Positions 1 through 9,225 of a stretch of 39,445 bases of DNA are shown piece by piece. The notes beneath the pieces are model-generated. The model had not been told where the DNA came from and made no database searches. It saw only the letters and a program-made list of their open reading frames with translations. Source of the DNA: Thermoproteota archaeon (GTDB lineage: Archaea; Korarchaeota; Korarchaeia; Korarchaeales; Korarchaeaceae); assembly GCA_026986575.1 (NCBI GenBank), contig JALSOH010000007.1:1-39445 (forward strand). Direction: 5' to 3'. The first letter of the stretch is position 1. Each line of letters begins with the position of its first letter. The position numbers were made by a program, and so were the translations under genes.

Positions 1-23
1 CGGCTATATCTAGCGAAAAATAG

Positions 24-3000
24 GATTCTAGCCTACCTAGAAGGGATTGAAACTCCTCGGAGGATGGTGGGATCATCCTCTCCAACTCGGATTCTAGCCT
101 ACCTAGAAGGGATTGAAACCATGCATGTTTCAGCACTAAAGCACCACTTAAACAAGATTCTAGCCTACCTAGAAGGGATTGAAACAGCAAGATGCAGAGT
201 GATCTCAAGGAGGAGCTTTCCGAGATTCTAGCCTACCTAGAAGGGATTGAAACAGTCAGGGTGTCATGATGGCGTTTCAGGGCATAATGGATTCTAGCCT
301 ACCTAGAAGGGATTGAAACAATTGGTACGATGTGATGTATGGAAGGCTCTAATATGATTCTAGCCTACCTAGAAGGGATTGAAACCTGGATGACAGGTAA
401 CCCTTTCAGAATTCATGAGCGGATTCTAGCCTACCTAGAAGGGATTGAAACTATCCCGATCCCTTTATTCTAGATGACATTATCTTCGATTCTAGCCTAC
501 CTAGAAGGGATTGAAACTAGTCTCTATCATCTTGTTCCAGTTCATCTGTAATGGATTCTAGCCTACCTAGAAGGGATTGAAACTGTAGGGGTGTTCTTGA
601 TACACCAATTGAATTGCAGATTCTAGCCTACCTAGAAGGGATTGAAACTCTGAAATTCCATATTCCACCTATCAGCCTTCTTCCGATTCTAGCCTACCTA
701 GAAGGGATTGAAACTCGCTCTATCGGTATCATCACGAATTACAATCCATGGATTCTAGCCTACCTAGAAGGGATTGAAACCGAGTTGATCGATTGCTGCG
801 TCATAAGTATATCCAGGATTCTAGCCTACCTAGAAGGGATTGAAACCTAGTTTGAGCGATTCTGAGTTCCTCTGAAACCCAAGATTCTAGCCTACCTAGA
901 AGGGATTGAAACACGCGGAGGTCTACTACAGGCTGGTAGCCGAGGGAGGATTCTAGCCTACCTAGAAGGGATTGAAACTGAAGGCCCCATCATAGCGCCA
1001 GATAATGGAACAGAGATTCTAGCCTACCTAGAAGGGATTGAAACAGTTACCCGGAGGGACTACGGTAACCGATACGTTCTGATTCTAGCCTACCTAGAAG
1101 GGATTGAAACAACGATGGGGCACCGGCCGACGCTTCGTCAGTCATAGATTCTAGCCTACCTAGAAGGGATTGAAACAGTAAACGCGAGTATAAGTTTCTA
1201 GCAATGGAATACGGATTCTAGCCTACCTAGAAGGGATTGAAACAGGAGGCGCTGATCAAAGATGAGGCGCCTGATCAGGATTCTAGCCTACCTAGAAGGG
1301 ATTGAAACAGGGGGGTTCCGTGATGCCTGAGGTCGAGGAGTTGGGATTCTAGCCTACCTAGAAGGGATTGAAACCGCGTACATGCAGGTGCCCACGTTTC
1401 AGGTGATCTTGATTCTAGCCTACCTAGAAGGGATTGAAACTCCCACACGACTTCGAGTCCCCCGAACTCGTGAGCAGATTCTAGCCTACCTAGAAGGGAT
1501 TGAAACCACGGATCGGAGCCTAGGTACTTAGTTGTCTTGAGGTGATTCTAGCCTACCTAGAAGGGATTGAAACCAGTGAGAGTTGCTCGCAACCACCTCT
1601 TCGTTATCAGATTCTAGCCTACCTAGAAGGGATTGAAACAACTCAATAAATGCGAGCCATTCGCGGATGAATTTGAGATTCTAGCCTACCTAGAAGGGAT
1701 TGAAACTGCCTCGGCCTCCTCCATTCTTCCATCGACGATCCTGATTCTAGCCTACCTAGAAGGGATTGAAACTGGTACCTGTCCTCGCAGTACGCCTTCT
1801 CACTGAAGGATTCTAGCCTACCTAGAAGGGATTGAAACCGGGGAGGAGAAGATGAGCCTCCAGACAGTTGATCTAGATTCTAGCCTACCTAGAAGGGATT
1901 GAAACTGTGAAGACAGGTAAGTGCCCCAGAGGACGCAGTACGATTCTAGCCTACCTAGAAGGGATTGAAACACTGAGCTGAGAACATTGGTGGATGAGAT
2001 ACGCTGGGATTCTAGCCTACCTAGAAGGGATTGAAACATAACGAAGAGAGGCTCATCTCGTTAGATCTTGGTTGATTCTAGCCTACCTAGAAGGGATTGA
2101 AACAAACCATAAATACATCAACGAAAAACGCCGTGATAGGATTCTAGCCTACCTAGAAGGGATTGAAACTTCTACTCTCCCTATGAGGCGCTCCTCATAA
2201 CCAGGATTCTAGCCTACCTAGAAGGGATTGAAACTTCAACTACTTCAACTTCACACAACCCATCAACCTGGATTCTAGCCTACCTAGAAGGGATTGAAAC
2301 CTGATTAAAGAGTTGCTGAAGTTTCTTGCTATAACGGATTCTAGCCTACCTAGAAGGGATTGAAACTTCGCAGAGCGACTCAATAGACCTCTCTTTACTA
2401 TAGGATTCTAGCCTACCTAGAAGGGATTGAAACTAATAGATAATTTCCCAGATGAATTAGATACCGTATGATTCTAGCCTACCTAGAAGGGATTGAAACA
2501 AAGAGAAAGGCTATACCTTTGATGCCGCGCTAGAAGATTCTAGCCTACCTAGAAGGGATTGAAACTCATTACTGGCCATATGGGAGAGGTTCGGTATATC
2601 GGATTCTAGCCTACCTAGAAGGGATTGAAACATGCAGTCTCTACCAGTAGGTCTCTTACATATTCATGATTCTAGCCTACCTAGAAGGGATTGAAACCAT
2701 CCTTTACACATATCTTGAGGTCACCTTCACTGGGATTCTAGCCTACCTAGAAGGGATTGAAACTACTTCTCGAGTATACCGAGGTATCCTTCTATCAGGG
2801 ATTCTAGCCTACCTAGAAGGGATTGAAACTAGCGCGTATCACAATAGTTCTATCACTATAGTGTGGATTCTAGCCTACCTAGAAGGGATTGAAACTCCAG
2901 TATAGGCCAGTTCTCCCCATTGAATATATCAGATTCTAGCCTACCTAGAAGGGATTGAAACCGATGATCAGTAGCCTCCTGACAGCAGCCTTGACATGAT

Positions 3001-4020
3001 TCTAGCCTACCTAGAAGGGATTGAAACTTCTTCGCGACGATAGTGCTAGCCGTGGCCGTGGCGAGATTCTAGCCTACCTAGAAGGGATTGAAACCACTCC
3101 GTGGTGCAGCCCACCGACTTCAGGACAATAGGATTCTAGCCTACCTAGAAGGGATTGAAACACGCCCTTGATCCTCCCGCTGTCATCCCTCACAGCCGAT
3201 TCTAGCCTACCTAGAAGGGATTGAAACTGTGGAGGTGGTAGCATGGTGAGAAACGTTCCCAAAGATTCTAGCCTACCTAGAAGGGATTGAAACTATCCCC
3301 TAGCCCTCAGTAGCTGGGCTAGGATCTCTGATTCTAGCCTACCTAGAAGGGATTGAAACGCGATATAGTCGAGGCCTACATCCGTGGCTATATCGGATTC
3401 TAGCCTACCTAGAAGGGATTGAAACCCCCAAGGCCTTCCTGGTGATCCGAACCCTCCAGCAGGATTCTAGCCTACCTAGAAGGGATTGAAATTTTCCTGA
3501 TCTTCCCGTCCTCATACCATTCCTTCGGGATTCTAGCCTACCTAGAAGGGATTGAAATCGTTCGTGCCGGTCGGAAAGAGGTTGGTGCCGTCTTGATTCT
3601 AGCCTACCTAGAAGGGATTGAAATTCCCATAGACCTCAAAGTACTTCTCCGCCAGATCCTGATTCTAGCCTACCTAGAAGGGATTGAAATCGCTCATCGG
3701 TCCACTGAGTATCCACCAGCTCCACCGATTCTAGCCTACCTAGAAGGGATTGAAATGTAGTTTTCTCTCATCCATTCGGTGAAGCTGTCAAGGATTCTAG
3801 CCTACCTAGAAGGGATTGAAATTCCGCCGATCCTCTGCTCACCAGCCTATGCAGTACAGATTCTAGCCTACCTAGAAGGGATTGAAACAGAAGGCGGAAA
3901 CTGAGGGCCTCCCCACTCCCGAAAGATTCTAGCCTACCTAGAAGGGATTGAAACTACGCATGTGTATATCTCGGCGGGTAAGAGTATGGAGATTCTAGCC
4001 TACCTAAAAGGGATTGAAAC
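24..4020 (+). CRISPR. Large CRISPR array, 61 repeats and 60 spacers
   Basis: A 30-base repeat recurs 61 times. Start-to-start spacing is 66 bases in most units (range 65-68), so spacers are 35-38 bases and mostly 36. The repeat begins GATTCTAG and ends ATTGAAAC. Its inner part is a perfect hairpin, TTCTAG and CTAGAA around a 5-base loop, followed by GGG and then the 8-base ending expected to become the crRNA 5' handle. Repeats ending in GAAAC normally have their leader on the 5' side, so the array is read on the plus strand and the leader lies left of base 1. The final repeat (3991-4020) carries a G-to-A change that breaks one stem pair, as expected at the leader-distal end. Six consecutive repeats starting 3463-3793 end in GAAAT. 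The array may continue beyond the left edge. No cas gene adjoins it here. Confidence 0.99.
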
Positions 4021-4363
4021 AGTCTGACTAAATATCAATCAATTATACGCCATGTAGATTCTGCGATCTCTACTCTATGGAATAGATCACGAGACCAATT
4101 ATCTTGGCCCATTAAGCTCATGAATATGGTAATATAGCAAGTTGCCTTAGGATACGCAATATAACCCAATATATATTTGATTGTCCTAGCGGATATTAGT
4201 CGGAGGTTAGCGGGCTGATACGGATGGAAAAACTAGTACCTGAGTTTGAAGGGTCTGTGGTTTCAGACGAGGGGAGTCAGGCAATGCCGGCATCATCACC
4301 GCTCAGGGCCGGGTAGTACAGATCATCCTCCCCCTTATAGGTGCCAGTCCTAAAATATGAAGG
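4021..4363. other. Array trailer with degenerate 62nd repeat; no gene
   Basis: No credible gene lies between the array and the prepilin peptidase gene. At 4057, exactly 66 bases after the last recognisable repeat start, the sequence again begins GATTCT and then diverges. This fits a decayed terminal repeat after one more 36-base spacer (4021-4056). Just before the next gene, TTATA at 4335-4339 lies about 27 bases from the ATG at 4364 and is a likely promoter. Confidence 0.5.
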
Positions 4364-5083
4364 ATGGTGGTGGGTTTGCTGGAACAGCTGCTCGCCTCTA
4401 CCGTCCTGTTGATCGCCAGCGCATACGACCTGCGCAGCAGGGAGGTGCCGGACTGGGTCTGGATTCCCGGATTAGTGGGAGGGGCTGTTCTGAGGATTCT
4501 AGATCCGGAGAAGACCCTCTCTTACCTAGAGGTAGCTTGGCCCATAATTCTAGTACTGGGCATCATGCTCCTAGCTGAGTGGCTCCTCTCAGCCAGCGGG
4601 GAGGCTGATCTCCTGGCCTATCTGACCCTCGCTTTAATCTCCACCGAGCCATACCTCCTCCTGCCTCCGCCCTTCCTAGTCTACCTCATCTCCAAACTCC
4701 TCATGGTGATGGTCCTCCCTCTCCAGTTTCTCGTCAACCTTCTGAGAGTCCTCCACCATCCAGAGCTCCTAAGGGGATTTGACGAGCCCTCCTACAGGAA
4801 GATCATAGCCCTGTTCCTCCTCTCCCCCTACTCGAGGCACTTGGCAGTGGGGGCCAGAGCTGCCGAGGTCGATGAGGGAGGAAGGAGAAAGTTCGTCCTG
4901 AGGGCTGCACTGTCCCCGATCGACGACTCCGACCTAGATGGGTGCGAGGGTGTCTGGATAGCCCCCACCTACCCCTTCATCCCATTCATCCTCGCAGCCT
5001 ACGTCATCGTCCAGCTGCTCTTCCTATGGCCTCCATTAGCTCCGCCATCTCCTCCTCCCTCAGCCTGCCGTAACTCACCCTGA
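4364..5083 (+). CDS. Archaeal type IV prepilin / preflagellin peptidase (A24A family)
   Basis: This is a 239-residue polytopic membrane protein. Aspartyl prepilin peptidases of the FlaK/PibD type cut class III signal peptides from archaellins and pilins at the cytoplasmic face. Both active-site aspartates can be seen: D22 in AYDLRSREVPDW after the first hydrophobic helix, and D82 in GEAD, the equivalent of the family GxGD motif, in a later helix. Several hydrophobic segments follow, with a charged loop near residues 150-190 and a C-terminal helix. The ATG start is supported by a TATA-like box 27 bases upstream, implying an almost leaderless message. The last 80 bases overlap the convergent aminotransferase gene. 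No pilin or archaellin gene adjoins it, so its substrates must be encoded elsewhere. Confidence 0.85.
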   Translation: MVVGLLEQLLASTVLLIASAYDLRSREVPDWVWIPGLVGGAVLRILDPEKTLSYLEVAWPIILVLGIMLLAEWLLSASGEADLLAYLTLALISTEPYLLLPPPFLVYLISKLLMVMVLPLQFLVNLLRVLHHPELLRGFDEPSYRKIIALFLLSPYSRHLAVGARAAEVDEGGRRKFVLRAALSPIDDSDLDGCEGVWIAPTYPFIPFILAAYVIVQLLFLWPPLAPPSPPPSACRNSP

Positions 5084-6092
5084 ACCACTCCTTCCCGCCC
5101 CTGAAAGCAGTTGCTGGCACTATTCCCACGACAGGATCTGAATCTAGGAGCTTCAGGGCCAGCTCCTCCGAGTCTTCCACTTCAGGGTATCTGGCGTAGA
5201 GGTAGAAGGCCCCTCTGGGTTCCACGAACTCCAGGCCAGCCTTTGAGGCCTCCCTGACCAGCGCGTCCCTCATCCTCCTGTAGTGCTCCCTGACCCCCTC
5301 AAAGTACCTGTTGCTGGCCGCCTCGATCATCCTCATCACCAGCTTCTGCACCACCTCAGATACGCCGGCTGTGGTGAGGTATGCCAGCCTCCCCACGAGC
5401 TCCCTGCCCTCTGCACCCCAGTAGATGTAGCCAGCTCTCATCCCCGGAAGGGAGAAGGTCTTGCTGAAGGTGTCTATAACCACGTCGCCGACGACCTCAA
5501 CCCTCTCACCGAAGTAGATCTGTGAGTAGGCCGCATCATTCAGCAGGAGGACGTTCCTCCTCAGGAGCTCTTCCCACAGATCCCTGAGCGCCGAATTAGG
5601 AGGTAGGTGACCCGTGGGATTGTTCGGGAAGTTGATGAGCACCGCGGCAGCGCCATAAATCTTCTCCAGCACCTCGTTAACCAAGTCCTCGGCTAGGGGG
5701 TTATAGGTCTCCACGGGATAGGAAAACTCCACGGGGTGTTCGAAGTACTGGATGAAGCCTGGCGCTGGTATGAGGATCTTCCCCTTCTTCAGCTTCCAGG
5801 CTGCTAGTGAGGAGATCAAGAGGGCCTGAGCCCCTCCGTTGGTCATGAAAACTCCATCCCTCTTGTAGTCCCTCCCCAGAAAGCGTGAGGCGAAGTCCAC
5901 CACGGCATCCTTTGCCTCGTCCATCCCCGTGAAGGGAAGGTAGTTCCGCCCGACCTCGCCCATCTCTGAAAGTACCTCGGACACTGGGAGGGGTGGATCG
6001 TGAGATGGGGCCCCTATATGGGCTCCTATGACCCTCCTCCCTTGGGCTGCCTTCCTGTTGCATGCGTCGAAGATGTCCCTTATGGTAAGCAT
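5004..6092 (-). CDS. PLP-dependent class I/II aminotransferase
   Basis: This is a 362-residue fold-type I aminotransferase, cytosolic and normal in length. NNPTG at 157-161 is the cofactor-binding loop. D186 in LLLNDAAYS should bind the pyridine nitrogen. K211 in DTFSKTFSLPGMRAGY is the Schiff-base lysine. R338 in FRVSYG is the expected substrate carboxylate anchor. Family members transfer amino groups between amino acids and 2-oxoglutarate or pyruvate; which substrate is used cannot be told from the sequence. It is not part of the his operon, which has its own HisC. The ATG at 6092 is preceded by a TATA-like stretch about 23-29 bases upstream, and no Shine-Dalgarno is seen, so the message is probably leaderless. 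Its 3' end overlaps the convergent prepilin peptidase gene. Confidence 0.88.
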   Translation of the reverse strand: MLTIRDIFDACNRKAAQGRRVIGAHIGAPSHDPPLPVSEVLSEMGEVGRNYLPFTGMDEAKDAVVDFASRFLGRDYKRDGVFMTNGGAQALLISSLAAWKLKKGKILIPAPGFIQYFEHPVEFSYPVETYNPLAEDLVNEVLEKIYGAAAVLINFPNNPTGHLPPNSALRDLWEELLRRNVLLLNDAAYSQIYFGERVEVVGDVVIDTFSKTFSLPGMRAGYIYWGAEGRELVGRLAYLTTAGVSEVVQKLVMRMIEAASNRYFEGVREHYRRMRDALVREASKAGLEFVEPRGAFYLYARYPEVEDSEELALKLLDSDPVVGIVPATAFRGGKEWFRVSYGRLREEEMAELMEAIGRAAGR

Positions 6093-6108
6093 ATACTAGC
6101 AGGAGGGG

Positions 6109-6121
6109 ATAAGATAAAATC
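6109..6121 (-). promoter_or_regulatory. TATA-like promoter of the aminotransferase gene
   Basis: On the minus strand this reads GATTTTATCTTAT and is centred about 23 bases before the ATG at 6092. The spacing fits a leaderless archaeal transcript. Confidence 0.5.
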
Positions 6122-6151
6122 ATCCTGTGACTTCAGGGAGCGGGACTTCAG

Positions 6152-7459
6152 GTGGGGAGGGCTGAGAGGGTAGCCATCGCTTCCGTAGTTATATCAGCTG
6201 CGATAGTGGCGGTGAAGCTCTTCGTGGCCCTAGTCACTGGCAGCATGGCCGTGCTGGGGGAGCTCCTCGACTCGCTGGGAGACATCCTGACATCCTCCGT
6301 CACCCTGATGGGCATAAGGCTCTCAAGAAAGCCTCCGGATGCGGACCACCCCTACGGACACGCGAAGCTCGACAGCCTGCTGGGCCTCCTCTCCTCCATC
6401 TTCCTAGTGGAGGTGGAGGCCTACGTGATATTCAGGAGCATTTCAGCTCTCCTCGGACCTCTAACCCCACCTAGCGTGACGAACAATGCTCTCCTGCTGC
6501 TGGCAGCCACGAGCTTGGTGAACGTGGTCAGATCGCTCGCCCTCTGGAGGACGGGCGGATCAGAGGGTGTGAGGATGATGCAGTCCGAGGCCATCAACTA
6601 CGGGTGGGACGCGGCTAGGACTCTTGTGGTGGTGGGGGTGCTCCTCATTTCGAGGGAGCTCCCGCTTGTTGATCCCCTCGCCGCTCTGTTGGCCACCGCC
6701 CTCGTGGTGCCCTCCACTCTCAGGGTGGCCTACTGGTCGGCCAGCGACCTACTGGACAGGATAGATCCCAAGCTCCTTGCCAGGATATACTCCCTGTTGG
6801 GAAGTTGCAGGGAGATAGTGGCGGTCAGGAGGGTGAGGGCCAGGAAGCTGGGTAAGATAACACTAGTGGATGCTGTGATCGAGGTCGATCCGTCAATCAC
6901 GGCGGAGAGGACGAACGAGATAATCAGGAGGCTCGAGAATAGGGTCAAAGTGGAGATAGGACCTTCAGAGGTCATGATAGTGCCCCTCGCAGCGGGAAGA
7001 TCGAGGGAGAGCGTAGCCAAGGAGGTAACGGAGTCGGTGGAGGGCGTGAGGGAGGCCCACACCTTCGAGTTCTACGGTGAGAGGGGGGAGAGGCTACACC
7101 TGCATGTGGTCCTCGACGATGACATCAACCTGAAGAGGGCCGACGAGATCGCCAAGGAGGTCGAGTCTAGGTTGAAGGGAGCCTTGGGCGTCAAGGAAGT
7201 CATAGTGCACGTGGATCACTCGGGCAGGGGCGTCCCGCTGGAGGAGATAAGGGAGAGGATAGAGGAACTGGGGGGTGTGAGGTGGGCGTCCATCGAGACC
7301 GTGAGATCCGGAAGTTGCGTGAGGCTGGAGATAAGGGTGGGCGCGGACCCTGAGATTAGGGCCAGGGAGATCAACAGGTTGCAGCACGATGTAATGGCCA
7401 TCGCTGCAGAGCTGGCCCCAAAGGCGAAGGTATCCGTTAGAGTGGTCCCGGCCTGCTGA
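6152..7459 (+). CDS. Cation diffusion facilitator (CDF) family metal exporter
   Basis: This is a 435-residue inner-membrane metal/proton antiporter. The N-terminal 200 residues hold the six-helix CDF domain with GSMAVLGELLDSLGD (D40 and D44 of the transport site in helix 2) and the family signature DHPYGHAK after helix 2. In helix 5 the site reads N149-Y-G-W-D153, so Asn replaces the His of zinc exporters. The DxxxD plus NxxxD combination suggests a metal other than zinc, perhaps manganese; this is inference. The cytoplasmic part is long (about 235 residues) and appears to hold more than one ferredoxin-like metal-sensing domain, including one around VEGVREAHTFEFYGE. The GTG start at 6152 is the first one in frame. 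The next gene begins 53 bases after the stop from its own promoter. Confidence 0.88.
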   Translation: MGRAERVAIASVVISAAIVAVKLFVALVTGSMAVLGELLDSLGDILTSSVTLMGIRLSRKPPDADHPYGHAKLDSLLGLLSSIFLVEVEAYVIFRSISALLGPLTPPSVTNNALLLLAATSLVNVVRSLALWRTGGSEGVRMMQSEAINYGWDAARTLVVVGVLLISRELPLVDPLAALLATALVVPSTLRVAYWSASDLLDRIDPKLLARIYSLLGSCREIVAVRRVRARKLGKITLVDAVIEVDPSITAERTNEIIRRLENRVKVEIGPSEVMIVPLAAGRSRESVAKEVTESVEGVREAHTFEFYGERGERLHLHVVLDDDINLKRADEIAKEVESRLKGALGVKEVIVHVDHSGRGVPLEEIRERIEELGGVRWASIETVRSGSCVRLEIRVGADPEIRAREINRLQHDVMAIAAELAPKAKVSVRVVPAC

Positions 7460-7479
7460 GGCCGTCATATCACTTATCA

Positions 7480-7487
7480 CTTTATAG
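7480..7487 (+). promoter_or_regulatory. TATA-like promoter of the Lrp/AsnC gene
   Basis: CTTTATAG is centred about 29 bases before the ATG at 7513. No Shine-Dalgarno precedes the start codon, consistent with a leaderless message. Confidence 0.5.
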
Positions 7488-7512
7488 GTATTAGCGGGGA
7501 TCCCATTAACCG

Positions 7513-7974
7513 ATGGGCATAGGCATCGAGGAACTGGACGAGCTGGACGTGAACATACTCAGGATCCTTCAGCTCAACTCCAGGATCCCGTTCAGCGAGC
7601 TGGCCAGGAAGCTCGGGGTCCCCGAAGCCACCATAAGATATAGAGTAAAGAAACTCGTCGAGAAGGGAGTTATAAAGGGGTTTTACACGCTCTTGGACCC
7701 GAGGAGAGTGGGTCTTCCCTTTTCCGTGATAGTTCTGGCGGATGTGGATCCCGAGCACCTAGATCAGGTCTTCGACAGGCTGAGGGAGATGCCTGAAGCC
7801 ACTCACGTGTTCAAGCTGACGGGGAAGTACAACATAGTGGCGATATTCCACGCAAGGGACATGGAGCACGTGTCAAGGATAGACGAGGCCGTTAGATCTC
7901 ACAGGGGCGTGAGGTCCGCGGAGACCCTTCTCGTGACAGGCCTAGTTCACATAAACCCCGAGCTCCCCATATAA
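7513..7974 (+). CDS. Lrp/AsnC family transcriptional regulator
   Basis: This is a 153-residue DNA-binding regulator of the feast/famine family. The N-terminal winged helix spans about residues 8-60 (LDVNILRILQLNSRIPFSEL, then ATIRYRVKKLVEKGVI). The C-terminal RAM/AsnC effector-binding domain spans about 70-150, with the glycine-containing THVFKLTGKYNIVA segment that shapes the ligand pocket. Such proteins form octameric or larger rings and respond to amino acids. The length is normal. It has its own promoter and lies between a metal exporter and a structured spacer, so its targets cannot be inferred from position. Confidence 0.92.
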   Translation: MGIGIEELDELDVNILRILQLNSRIPFSELARKLGVPEATIRYRVKKLVEKGVIKGFYTLLDPRRVGLPFSVIVLADVDPEHLDQVFDRLREMPEATHVFKLTGKYNIVAIFHARDMEHVSRIDEAVRSHRGVRSAETLLVTGLVHINPELPI

Positions 7975-7992
7975 GTCTGCGATCGTGGATCT

Positions 7993-8060
7993 TCCGGAGG
8001 CTTAAACGCTTGGGCATCTCCCTCCGGACCTCGGGGCATCTCCGTGCACCAGTAACACGG
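7993..8060. other. Structured spacer with two hairpins and a direct repeat
   Basis: TCCGGAGG (7993-8000) and CCTCCGGA (8021-8028) form a perfect 8-base-pair stem. The 10-mer GGGCATCTCC occurs at 8012-8021 and again at 8034-8043. CCGTG (8042-8046) can pair with CACGG (8056-8060). The element follows the Lrp gene stop. It could be a terminator, a leader element or a regulator site for the next gene; it matches no RNA family I recognise. Confidence 0.35.
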
Positions 8061-8166
8061 TTTGAATGTGGAGCCCTGCCTTCCCGGTAAAACAGCACCT
8101 GGCGGGGTGATCCGTCGGGCGGGGATCGTGAGGTGGGTTCGGATAGGCAACCTTATTAACCGTGGG

Positions 8167-8694
8167 ATGGAAGATAATGGGGATAATTTGCTCACTTCTT
8201 CTTGGAACAAGATAACGAGGCTGCTCTCTCTGCTCGGCTTAGCCCTGCTCATACTCAGCTCTCTCCAGCCATGGGTCGTGATGTATCCCCCAAGTAAGGG
8301 AGTGAGGACCTTCACGATACTGGAATTTCTCGGGTCCCTCTCGGCCATTCAGGCCGACTACGGGATAGTAAACGGGAGTTCGGGCCTCCTCTACATGACC
8401 CTTATCCTCCTGATAGTGGCGATGTTAGCGGCAGTGGCATCAGCCTTCTGGTCCCCCCTCTCCCTGCTCGCTGGTGGGACAGGCCTCCTCTGCGCTGGAT
8501 TCTGGATGGCGACCCTATGGATATTCAGGCTCAGGCTGGAATCGGTGGGCGGAAGGGATCTAGCCGCCACTGTCGGCCTCGGGTTCGGACCGACCCTCCT
8601 CATAGTTGGTTCACTCGTCCTCCTAGCTTCCTTCGTGCTGAGCATACACTTGGGCCTCAGTTCACAGGAAGGGCCTTCTCCTCCCTTATCTTGA
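8167..8694 (+). CDS. Four-helix membrane protein, function unknown
   Basis: I do not recognise this family. From the ATG at 8167 it encodes about 175 residues with roughly four hydrophobic helices: one near residues 18-35, a pair in the middle around YMTLILLIVAMLAAVASAF and the following LLAGGTGLLCAGFW, and a C-terminal helix. A short extracellular loop contains PPSKGVRTFT. The frame is open further upstream to a TTG at 8062, but that extension is proline/arginine-rich, unlike a protein N-terminus, and crosses a likely promoter (CCTTATTAAC near 8150). A TTG at 8188 is also a possible start. The 3' end overlaps the convergent acidic-protein gene by 38 bases. Confidence 0.6.
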   Translation: MEDNGDNLLTSSWNKITRLLSLLGLALLILSSLQPWVVMYPPSKGVRTFTILEFLGSLSAIQADYGIVNGSSGLLYMTLILLIVAMLAAVASAFWSPLSLLAGGTGLLCAGFWMATLWIFRLRLESVGGRDLAATVGLGFGPTLLIVGSLVLLASFVLSIHLGLSSQEGPSPPLS

Positions 8695-9121
8695 CCCCCA
8701 CCATTACCTCCGGCAGGCTAGAGTCCTCGAACACCCTCCCGGTTCTCAGGAGCAGGGGACCGGCCGCCACGCCCAAGTGACCCCCGACCCAGTCGATTGA
8801 ATCGTCTGCCAGGAACTCCTCCAGCTCCTCCTCGAGCTCCGCCAGCTCGTCATCATCGGCCAGCCAGTAGAGAGCCTCTAACTCGTCCAGAGAGAAGGCT
8901 AAATAGTAGGAGATCCTCAGGAAGCCCTCATCCCTCATCACCATGGCAAGAAGGTAGCTCCCATTCTCCTCTTTTAGGGCCCAGATGTAGTTGGAGGCGG
9001 GATTCGAGGATGCCATCCTCTCGCATTCCTTCCTCAGGACATCCATGCTCTTGGAGTGGCCTATATCCGCGAGCAGCTCGTCGTAAGGCCTGTGAGCCAC
9101 CAGTTCGTAAGTGAAGCTCAT
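8657..9121 (-). CDS. Acidic soluble protein of unknown function, with a remnant copy elsewhere in the window
   Basis: This is a 154-residue acidic, probably cytosolic protein that I do not recognise. It has a very acidic helical stretch in the middle (WLADDDELAELEEELEEF) and a conserved-looking C-terminal part around DSIDWVGGHLGVAAGPLLL. The ATG at 9121 is chosen because a TATA-like TTTATTA lies 24-30 bases upstream; the frame stays open further but without promoter support. A degraded copy of its C-terminal 50 or so residues lies at 20221-20385, which shows that the family has duplicated and that this frame was translated in the past. Confidence 0.7.
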   Translation of the reverse strand: MSFTYELVAHRPYDELLADIGHSKSMDVLRKECERMASSNPASNYIWALKEENGSYLLAMVMRDEGFLRISYYLAFSLDELEALYWLADDDELAELEEELEEFLADDSIDWVGGHLGVAAGPLLLRTGRVFEDSSLPEVMVGVKIREEKALPVN

Positions 9122-9144
9122 GGTGGTGGTTGGCGGAGTCAACC

Positions 9145-9151
9145 TAATAAA
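9145..9151 (-). promoter_or_regulatory. TATA box of the acidic-protein gene
   Basis: The minus strand reads TTTATTA, centred 27 bases before the ATG at 9121. It fixes the start and implies a leaderless transcript. Confidence 0.55.
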
Positions 9152-9225
9152 GGATTTCCATTGTGCTGCCGATGAGCCCGTCAAATCCGCCGTGGAGAGT
9201 CGTCTACCGCTAACTCATTCCCCTC

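Noticed and set aside
614-3262. Several open frames on both strands inside the large array that encode a repeated ILAYLEGIET or FQSLLGRLES peptide
   Set aside because: The 66-base repeat unit is a multiple of three, so repeats stay in frame by arithmetic. These are CRISPR repeats, not protein genes.
5701-6123. A 140-codon minus-strand frame overlapping the aminotransferase gene
   Set aside because: Its composition is arginine/glycine-rich with no motif, and the overlapping frame encodes a complete aminotransferase.
8062-8166. A 35-codon N-terminal extension of the membrane protein from a TTG
   Set aside because: Proline- and arginine-rich without protein character, and it crosses a likely promoter.
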